The notes beneath the pieces are model-generated. The model searched no databases and was not told where the DNA came from. It saw only the letters and a list, made by a program, of their open reading frames with translations. Positions 58,801 to 64,000 of a DNA stretch of 64,000 nt are shown piece after piece. Position 1 is the first letter of the stretch. Each line of letters opens with the position of its first letter. Both the position numbers and the translations under genes were made by a program. Origin of the DNA: Streptomyces sp. Go-475 (GTDB lineage Bacteria > Actinomycetota > Actinomycetes > Streptomycetales > Streptomycetaceae); the NCBI RefSeq assembly GCF_003330845.1, contig NZ_CP026121.1:2089501-2153500 (forward strand), in the 5' to 3' direction.

Positions 58801-60567
58801 TCAGCGCCTGAAGGTGACCGGGAGCTTCGCGGGCTTGGCTCCGGTCGGCGGGACCTGGAGGGACTTCAGTGCGAACTCCATGACCTGCTTGTAGACGGGG
58901 CCGCAGATCTGCCCGCCGAAGTAGCTGCCCCGCGTGGCGTTCTGAATGGCGCAGTAGACGGTGACGCGGGGCTTGTCGGCGGGCGCGAACCCGGCGAACG
59001 ACGAGGTGTAGCCACGGTACTTGCCGGTGGCCGGATCCACGCGGTTGGCCGTGCCCGTCTTGCCCGCGACGCGGTAACCGGGGATGCGGGCCTTGGTTCC
59101 GGTGCCCTCCTCGTCGTCCACGACGGACTCCAGCATCTGGGCGAGGGTCTTCGCCGTCTTCTCGCTCACGACCCGTGTCTTCTTGGGCTTGGGGGCCGGG
59201 GTGAAGCGGCCGTCGGGGCCCTTGGTGCCGCGGACGAGCGTGGGTTCGACGCGGACGCCGCCGTTGGCGATGGTCGAGTACACGGACGCCGCCTGCATGG
59301 CGTTGATGGAGACGCCCTGGCCGAAAGGGATCGTGTACTGCTGCGAGGTCGACCACTTGTCGGGCGGGGCGAGGATGCCCGGGGTCTCGCCGGGGAAGCC
59401 GAGGCCGGTGTAGTGGCCGAGGCCGAACTTGCGCAGGTAGTCGTAGAGGACCTTGTTGGCCTGGGCCTGGGTCTTGCCGAGCTGGCCGGTGGCGAGGATG
59501 GTGCCGATGTTGCTGGACTTGGCGAGGACGCCGTTGAGCGTCAGGTACCAGGTCGGGTGGTCGACGTCGTCCTTGAAGAGCCGGTCGCCGCGGTGCAGCC
59601 GGTTGGGCACGACGACGTGGGTCATCGGGGTGGCGGCGTCCTCCTCCAGCACGGCCGCCATCGACATGACCTTGGCGGTGGAGCCGGGTTCGAAGGCGTC
59701 CTGGAGGGCGGCGTTGCCGAGGGCGGCCGGGTCGGCGTCGGACAGGTCGTTCGGGTCGAAGCCGGGCGAGTTGGCCATGGCCAGGATCTGCCCGGTGCGG
59801 GTGTCCTGGACGATGACGTAGCCGCGGTCGGCGGCGGACTCCTTCACCTGGTCGGTGATGGCCTTCTGGGCGGCCCACTGGATGTCACGGTCGATGGTGA
59901 GTTCGACGTCGCTGCCGGGGACGGCGGGGGTCTCGGTGGCGCCCCCGGCGGTGGGGACGAGCCGGCCGCCGGACTGGGCGTAGCGGATCTTGCCGTCCTT
60001 GCCGGCGAGCTGCTTGTTCAGCTGCAGCTCGATGCCGCCGCCGGGCTTGCCCTCGCCGTTGACCCAGCCCAGTATCCCGGCGGCGAGGTCGCCGTTGGGG
60101 TACACGCGCTTGCTGGTGGCGACGGAGAAGACGCCCGCGAGCACGTTGTGCACGGACTTGTCCCTCTCCGCCTTCTTCGCCAGCGCGGACTTCAGGTCCT
60201 TGATCTGCTTCCAGACCTGCGGGGTCTGGCGGGAGGCCAGCTTGACGTAGCGCAGCGCCTTGTTCTTCGGCCGCAGCTTCTCGACCAGGGCCTCCTGCTC
60301 CTGGCCGAGGATCGGCGCGAGCAGCGCGGCCGCCTGTTCGGGGCCGTCCCCGATCTTCAGCATCTTCGGGGCGAACATCGTGGGGTCGGCGGTGATGTCG
60401 TAGGCGTCCTCGCTGGTCGCCAGGGCGACACCGCTGCGGTCGGTGATCTCGCCCCGGTCCGCGGCCAGCACCTGCCCGACGTAGCGGTTCTGCTCGGCCT
60501 TGGCGGCGTACGTGCTCGCGTCGACGGCCTGCACCTGGAACAGCCGCACGACGAAGGCGATCAGCAC
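58801..60567 (-). CDS. ftsI: FtsI/PBP3 septal transpeptidase, 5' end disrupted
   Basis: The intact frame encodes a class B PBP: N-terminal dimerisation region, then the transpeptidase with Ser296-x-x-Lys299 (EPGSTAKVMS), SSN (KSSNIGT) and KTG (GKTGTANR), numbered from GTG 60567. That GTG lies inside the membrane anchor. The same frame upstream still reads like FtsI (KPLRLGSPRPRLRLVGLALT), but has no start codon before a TGA at 60766-60768. The expected start, GTG at 60760 or 60769 (VTEVSDREP), is in another frame. So this gene is frameshifted or mis-sequenced at its 5' end. Confidence 0.9.
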   Translation of the reverse strand: MLIAFVVRLFQVQAVDASTYAAKAEQNRYVGQVLAADRGEITDRSGVALATSEDAYDITADPTMFAPKMLKIGDGPEQAAALLAPILGQEQEALVEKLRPKNKALRYVKLASRQTPQVWKQIKDLKSALAKKAERDKSVHNVLAGVFSVATSKRVYPNGDLAAGILGWVNGEGKPGGGIELQLNKQLAGKDGKIRYAQSGGRLVPTAGGATETPAVPGSDVELTIDRDIQWAAQKAITDQVKESAADRGYVIVQDTRTGQILAMANSPGFDPNDLSDADPAALGNAALQDAFEPGSTAKVMSMAAVLEEDAATPMTHVVVPNRLHRGDRLFKDDVDHPTWYLTLNGVLAKSSNIGTILATGQLGKTQAQANKVLYDYLRKFGLGHYTGLGFPGETPGILAPPDKWSTSQQYTIPFGQGVSINAMQAASVYSTIANGGVRVEPTLVRGTKGPDGRFTPAPKPKKTRVVSEKTAKTLAQMLESVVDDEEGTGTKARIPGYRVAGKTGTANRVDPATGKYRGYTSSFAGFAPADKPRVTVYCAIQNATRGSYFGGQICGPVYKQVMEFALKSLQVPPTGAKPAKLPVTFRR

Positions 60568-60769
60568 GAGCGTCAGCGCGAGCCCGACCAGCCGCAGCCG
60601 GGGGCGGGGGCTGCCCAGCCGCAGCGGCTTGGCGCCGCCGGGCGCCCGGCCCCGGCCGCCGGGCCGCCGGGCACCGGGCCCGGCCGCCGCCGCCGCGCAT
60701 CGGGCCGAGCGGGCCGCGCGGGTCCGGGCACACGACGGCGCGGGGTTCCCTGTCGGACACTTCCGTCAC
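60568..60769 (-). pseudogene. ftsI: Out-of-frame 5' part of ftsI
   Basis: The start context GTGACGGAAGTGTCCGACAG (60769 downward) matches a natural ftsI start coupled to the preceding stop by GTGA. It reads VTEVSDREPRAVVCPDP and never enters the ftsI body frame. A one-base change at the C-run (four C here, five in the second repeat copy at 61.1 kb) gives PRRRVPGPARPARPD, a natural-looking basic Pro-rich FtsI tail, and one more base near 60676-60682 would restore the frame. Two single-base losses in GC runs explain it best. Confidence 0.6.
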
Positions 60770-60786
60770 CTGCCGGGGGTCGGGGT
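60733..60786. repeat. Direct repeat copy A at ftsI start
   Basis: 54 bp identical to copy B at 61079-61133 except for one fewer G in a G-run (four against five). It covers a stop codon, the GTGA overlap and the first codons of ftsI. The two copies are 292 bp apart. Confidence 0.9.
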
Positions 60787-61116
60787 GGACTGGGGACTGG
60801 CGGACGCGGTGGCGGCCGGACGCGCCCCGGGAGGGCTGCCGACCGCAGGGCACACGCCACGGCGGCCCCGGGCCTCGGGACCGGCGCCCCTGGCGAAGCC
60901 GGGCACACGGCACGGCAATGGCCCGGCGGGCACCCGGCAGCACGGCGACAGCCCGGCGGGTGCCTCCGCCGCCCGGCCGAGCGCCCGGTCCACCGCGCGC
61001 CGGCGAGCGGAAGGAGCGCCGGGGACCGGACGAACACCGGCTCCAGGAGGGCAGCCCGGCCTGGTGAGGCCCGGTGCGCGACGGCGCGGGGGTTCCCTGT
61101 CGGACACTTCCGTCAC
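60766..61116 (-). CDS. 116-codon ORF between ftsL and ftsI, product of the duplication
   Basis: The frame begins MTEVSDREPPRRRAPG in repeat copy B, overlapping the ftsL stop by GTGA, and ends SPQSTPTPGR in copy A, overlapping the ftsI start region by GTGA. It starts like FtsI and ends like FtsL, with about 90 Pro/Arg/Ala-rich residues of no known family between. It shares the ftsI body frame and is separated from it only by the TGA at 60766. Probably not a true gene; either a duplication remnant or an assembly chimera. Confidence 0.35.
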   Translation of the reverse strand: MTEVSDREPPRRRAPGLTRPGCPPGAGVRPVPGAPSARRRAVDRALGRAAEAPAGLSPCCRVPAGPLPCRVPGFARGAGPEARGRRGVCPAVGSPPGARPAATASASPQSTPTPGR

Positions 61117-61133
61117 CTGCCGGGGGTCGGGGT
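61079..61133. repeat. Direct repeat copy B at ftsL end
   Basis: 55 bp matching copy A at 60733-60786. It carries the last FtsL codons (PTPGR), the ftsL stop and the first codons of an FtsI-like start with five C (VSDREPPRRR). Confidence 0.9.
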
Positions 61134-61568
61134 CGGGGCGGGGCCGTTGGGCATGGCTTCGGGGGCGAGGACCAGGGGGACGTGGGCGGTGGTCTGCCGG
61201 ACGCCGGAGGCGGGGCTGGGGACGCCCTTGACCGTGCCGTCGGGCTGGAGGAAGGCGGGGTCGCCGCCGGGGACCATGCCGAGTTCGCGGGCGCGGCGCT
61301 GGAGGGCCTCGGGCGCGGAGTAGGCGTCGATGTCCCGCTGGAGGGCCTGTTCCTCGTCGGTGAGGTTCTTCGTCTCGCGCTGGAGGTCGTCGAGCTTGAA
61401 CGCGCCTTCGCTGAGGGCCGAGTTCAGCACCAGCAGGGCGATGAGACCGCCGCCGAGGAGGAGGACGACCAGGAGGACGAAGGGGGTGCGGGCCGCCTGC
61501 CCGGGGCCGGTCGGGAAGAGGCGGGCGAGACGCGCCGCCCTCCCCTTCAGTTCGGGTGTGCTGCTCAC
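61113..61568 (-). CDS. ftsL: FtsL divisome protein
   Basis: 151-aa bitopic protein: basic N-terminus, one membrane helix (about 29-50, FVLLVVLLLGGGLIALLVL), coiled coil (KLDDLQRETKNLTDEEQALQ) and a Pro-rich extracellular tail. It partners FtsQ and activates FtsWI. The GTG start (VSSTPELKGR) follows GAGGGAG. 31 nt after the rsmH stop; its 3' end lies in the repeat described above. Confidence 0.9.
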   Translation of the reverse strand: MSSTPELKGRAARLARLFPTGPGQAARTPFVLLVVLLLGGGLIALLVLNSALSEGAFKLDDLQRETKNLTDEEQALQRDIDAYSAPEALQRRARELGMVPGGDPAFLQPDGTVKGVPSPASGVRQTTAHVPLVLAPEAMPNGPAPTPTPGR

Positions 61569-61599
61569 TCGCGCTCCCTCGGTCCGGCCTGCACGCGCC

Positions 61600-62556
61600 T
61601 CACTCGACGTCCTCCCTGATGCGCTCGGCCCCGCGCAGCCGCGCCGGCGCCGCCCGCCGGTTCTCGGCGATCTCCTCCTCGGTGGGGAGTTCGGCACCGC
61701 GCGTGAGCAGCTTGAGCCGCGGCTGGTAGCGCTCGGGCACGACGGGCAGCCCGGGCGGCGCGGTGGTGGCGGCACCCGCCGCGAACACCTGCTTGACCAG
61801 CCGGTCCTCCAGCGAGTGGTACGACAGCACGGCGATCCGCCCGCCCACGTCGAGCGCCTTCACGGCGGCCGGGATCGCCCGCTCCAGGACGGCGAGTTCG
61901 CCGTTGACCTCGATGCGCAGGGCCTGGAAGGTGCGCTTGGCCGGGTTGCCGCCGGTGCGCTTGGCGGCCTGCGGCAGGGCGTCCCGGATCAGTTCGACGA
62001 GCCGCGCGCTGTTGCTGAACGGCTCCTTCTCCCGCTCCCGGACGATCGCGGCCACGATCCGCTTGGCCTGCTTCTCCTCGCCGTACGCCCGGAGGATGCG
62101 GACGAGTTCGCCCGGCGGGTAGGTGTTGAGGACCTCGGCGGCGCTGACCCCGGTCGTCTGGTCCATGCGCATGTCGAGCGGCGCGTCCTGGGCGTAGGCG
62201 AAGCCGCGGTCGGCCTCGTCGAGCTGCATGGAGGAGACGCCCAGGTCGAACAGGACGCCCTGCACGCGCGCGATGCCGAGCCTGCTCAGCACCTCGGGGA
62301 GTTCGTCGTAGACGGCGTGGACGAGGGTGGCGCGCTCGCCGTGGGGCGCGAGGCGCTCGCCGGACAGGCGCAGCGCCTCCTTGTCGCGGTCCAGGGCGAC
62401 GAGGCGGACGCCGGGGAACCGCTCCAGGAGCGCCTCGCTGTGGCCGCCGAGCCCGAGGGTGCAGTCGACGACCACCGCGTCCGGCCCTTCCAGGGCGGGT
62501 GCCAGCAGGTCCAGGCACCGCTGGAGCATCACCGGGACGTGTCGACTCTGGCTCAA
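61600..62556 (-). CDS. rsmH: RsmH (MraW), 16S rRNA C1402 N4-methyltransferase
   Basis: 318-aa SAM-dependent enzyme, first gene of the dcw operon. Motifs: [31 protein letters not shown] (SAM loop), [25 protein letters not shown] and [11 protein letters not shown]. The start is a TTG ([10 protein letters not shown]), preceded by GAGAGGG; no ATG or GTG lies nearby upstream. Length is normal. Confidence 0.95.
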   Translation of the reverse strand: MSQSRHVPVMLQRCLDLLAPALEGPDAVVVDCTLGLGGHSEALLERFPGVRLVALDRDKEALRLSGERLAPHGERATLVHAVYDELPEVLSRLGIARVQGVLFDLGVSSMQLDEADRGFAYAQDAPLDMRMDQTTGVSAAEVLNTYPPGELVRILRAYGEEKQAKRIVAAIVREREKEPFSNSARLVELIRDALPQAAKRTGGNPAKRTFQALRIEVNGELAVLERAIPAAVKALDVGGRIAVLSYHSLEDRLVKQVFAAGAATTAPPGLPVVPERYQPRLKLLTRGAELPTEEEIAENRRAAPARLRGAERIREDVE

Positions 62557-62772
62557 GGGGCCCTCTCAGATCCGGCGGGCCCGTACGCACCGCCGGGTCC
62601 CCGCCCGCTCGTGAAGGGGACGGCCTGCCGGCGCCGGAAGCGTCAGCCGACCGGGAGCGGGAGGAGGCCGAGCCGCACGTACGCGCCGCGCACGCGGGGA
62701 GATCTCCGGTCGTCGCCGGGGTCTCCGAAGGAATCAGTCCAGCGGGGAGAGTCTCGCCTCCCGCTTCGCGTC

Positions 62773-62800
62773 ACTTTAGTCCACCCTGTCTCCCGGTCAA
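62773..62800 (-). promoter_or_regulatory. Candidate promoter of the dcw operon
   Basis: On the minus strand TTGACC (62795-62800), 16 nt, TAAAGT (62773-62778) is a good vegetative promoter reading into rsmH. The leader would be about 210 nt with no ORF of its own; no mraZ gene lies upstream of rsmH. The rest of 62557-62929 shows only the divergent promoter for the carbonic anhydrase. Confidence 0.55.
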
Positions 62801-62898
62801 TCAACCGGCCTGCGCGTCGCGACCCCCGGCACACCACCCCTGTGGGTTACCTCACTACAACGCCCGATGGCGTTCTTTGTCCCCTCTCACAGCGGGAC

Positions 62899-62923
62899 GG
62901 GAACGCTCGTGACCAGTAACGTC
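62899..62923 (+). promoter_or_regulatory. ECF-sigma-like promoter for carbonic anhydrase
   Basis: GGGAAC (62899-62904) and GTC (62921-62923) with 16 nt between resemble Streptomyces ECF promoters (SigE GGAAC/GTC or SigR GGGAAT/GTT types). Transcription would begin at about 62929-62930, i.e. at the ATG, so the mRNA could be leaderless. Confidence 0.4.
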
Positions 62924-62929
62924 ATGGAT

Positions 62930-63478
62930 ATGACGACTTCTGCATCGGTTCCCACTGGCCCTCACGCCGCGACCACCGGCGGCACCGTCACCGACCGGCT
63001 CGTGGACGCGAACCAGCGTTACGCGGCGGCCTTCACCGATCCGGGCATGGACGCCCGCCCGGTCCTGCACGTCGCCGTCGTGGCCTGCATGGACGCCCGC
63101 CTCGACCTGCACGCGGCGCTCGGTCTGGAGCTCGGCGACTGCCACACCATCCGCAACGCGGGCGGTGTCGTCACGGACGACGTGATCCGGTCCCTCACCA
63201 TCAGCCAGCGCAAGCTGGGGACGCGCAGTGTCGTGCTCATCCACCACACGGGCTGCGGCCTGGAGAGTCTGACCGAGGACTTCCGCAACGAGCTGGAGGC
63301 CGAGGTCGGCCAGCGCCCGGCGTGGGCGGTGGAGTGTTTCTCGGACGTCGACCAGGACGTCCGGCAGTCGATGCAGCGCGTGCGGACCTCGCCGTTCCTG
63401 CTGCACACCGACGATGTGCGGGGGTTCGTCTTCGACGTGAAGACCGGCCTGCTGCGAGAGGTCGACCCCGCCGCCTGA
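62930..63478 (+). CDS. Beta-class carbonic anhydrase
   Basis: 182-aa zinc enzyme interconverting CO2 and bicarbonate. Zinc and catalytic residues: Cys53, Asp55 and Arg57 in VACMDARLD, His106 and Cys109 in HHTGCG. The NAGG turn (IRNAGGV) is present. It is a short form like the mycobacterial small beta-CAs. ATG at 62930 is chosen; ATG 62924 is 6 nt earlier. No ribosome-binding site is visible. Divergent from rsmH. Confidence 0.9.
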   Translation: MTTSASVPTGPHAATTGGTVTDRLVDANQRYAAAFTDPGMDARPVLHVAVVACMDARLDLHAALGLELGDCHTIRNAGGVVTDDVIRSLTISQRKLGTRSVVLIHHTGCGLESLTEDFRNELEAEVGQRPAWAVECFSDVDQDVRQSMQRVRTSPFLLHTDDVRGFVFDVKTGLLREVDPAA

Positions 63479-63758
63479 CCTGCTCGCCCACCCCGGAAAA
63501 CCACCTGCTGTAGCTGTCGAAAGCCTGTCAGTCACGCGTTCGAACAGCCGCAAGACCGACATATCGCGGCCAGTTGTCCCCAGTCGAGTGACACGAATCG
63601 GTAACGGCAGCAAGAATGCGGGGAGTGGCGTCACGCTGAACATCTCTCGCGTGGTGTCCGTGGTTCGGGGTGGGCCGGCCCGCGTCGTGGGGCGTCGGCC
63701 CGGGAAAATGGGGTATCCCGTGCTTCCTGGGAGCAGGGGAAAGGCCGAGGAGGGCCGG

Positions 63759-64000
63759 GTGACGACCTATGACGATCGAGCGAGCCTCACTGATCTGACC
63801 GCCGTGGTGGAGCGCGTGCGGGAGTCGGTGGAAGGCGTGATCGAGGGAAAGCCCGAGGTCGTACGGCTCTCGCTGACCGTGCTGCTCGCCGAGGGACATC
63901 TGCTGATCGAGGACGTCCCGGGAGTCGGCAAGACGATGCTGGCCAAGGCACTGGCGCGGTCCATCGACTGCTCGGTGCGGCGCATCCAGTTCACGCCCGA
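63759..64000 (+). CDS. MoxR-family AAA+ ATPase, N-terminal part
   Basis: The first 80 codons of a MoxR ATPase; the gene runs past the window. Begins [13 protein letters not shown] from GTG at 63759, preceded by GAGGAGGG. Walker A is [12 protein letters not shown] within [11 protein letters not shown]. In actinobacteria moxR is followed by a DUF58 gene; such pairs assist maturation of membrane complexes. The 280 nt before it hold no other feature I can support. Confidence 0.92.
   Translation, partial: MTTYDDRASLTDLTAVVERVRESVEGVIEGKPEVVRLSLTVLLAEGHLLIEDVPGVGKTMLAKALARSIDCSVRRIQFTP

Noticed and set aside
60781..61078. Small IS or MITE between the two direct repeats
   Set aside because: No terminal inverted repeats or transposase; the direct repeats are far too long (54 bp) for a target-site duplication.
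58777..61323. 848-codon plus-strand ORF opposite ftsI/ftsL
   Set aside because: Antisense frame of a recognisable PBP; no domain of its own.

Overview
The window is a high-GC actinobacterial chromosome segment, almost certainly Streptomyces. Evidence: extreme third-position GC, many GTG starts, 4-nt coupled overlaps, a fused HisA/TrpF enzyme (PriA), TrpM, a PQG-rich DivIVA, and a dcw cluster next to ileS. The gene order matches the conserved his/trp - dnaE - ileS - dcw region of the Streptomyces core (S. coelicolor lgt to mraW). It is mostly housekeeping; I see no prophage, IS element, CRISPR array, rRNA or tRNA gene.

Layout. 1-9 kb (minus strand): hisI and trpE, three small membrane proteins, then trpC-trpM-trpB-trpA, and after a terminator a DsbA-like protein and lgt. 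9.0-15.4 kb: one plus-strand TIGR03085 gene, then a tightly coupled minus-strand operon hisD-hisC-hisB-(54-aa membrane protein)-hisH-priA-ridA-hisF. 15.6-24 kb: conserved actinobacterial genes (beta-helix-like membrane protein, Lon-N domain, YbaK, ABC exporter, NYN ribonuclease-like protein, 54-aa basic protein). 24.1-27.7 kb: dnaE. 27.9-40.5 kb: DUF2252 protein, second DsbA-like protein, Tat-exported PhoD phosphatase, MscS, SDR, Na+/H+ antiporter, GNAT-rluD-lspA, and a DksA/TraR protein with a long histone-H1-like tail.

40.8-44.3 kb: a T-box leader that appears to act on translation, followed by ileS. The encoded IleRS has the altered GxHH signature instead of HxGH. 44.5-62.6 kb (minus strand): the division and cell-wall cluster, transcribed rsmH-ftsL-ftsI-murE-murF-mraY-murD-ftsW-murG-ftsQ-ftsZ-pgeF-yggS-sepF-yggT-divIVA. 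It builds lipid II (MurE/F/D, MraY, MurG), the divisome (FtsZ, FtsQ, FtsL, FtsW, FtsI, SepF) and the polar growth determinant DivIVA. A divergent beta-carbonic anhydrase and the start of a MoxR ATPase gene close the window.

The most anomalous place is the ftsL-ftsI junction (60.57-61.13 kb). A 54/55-bp direct repeat flanks about 290 bp of unrelated GC-rich DNA. This creates an extra 116-codon ORF that is GTGA-coupled on both sides. The natural ftsI start codon is out of frame with the ftsI body. This is either a real duplication and frameshift or an assembly artefact in extreme GC sequence. I found no convincing wholly new multigene system; the best leads are this junction, the IleRS signature with its T-box, and the H1-tailed DksA protein.
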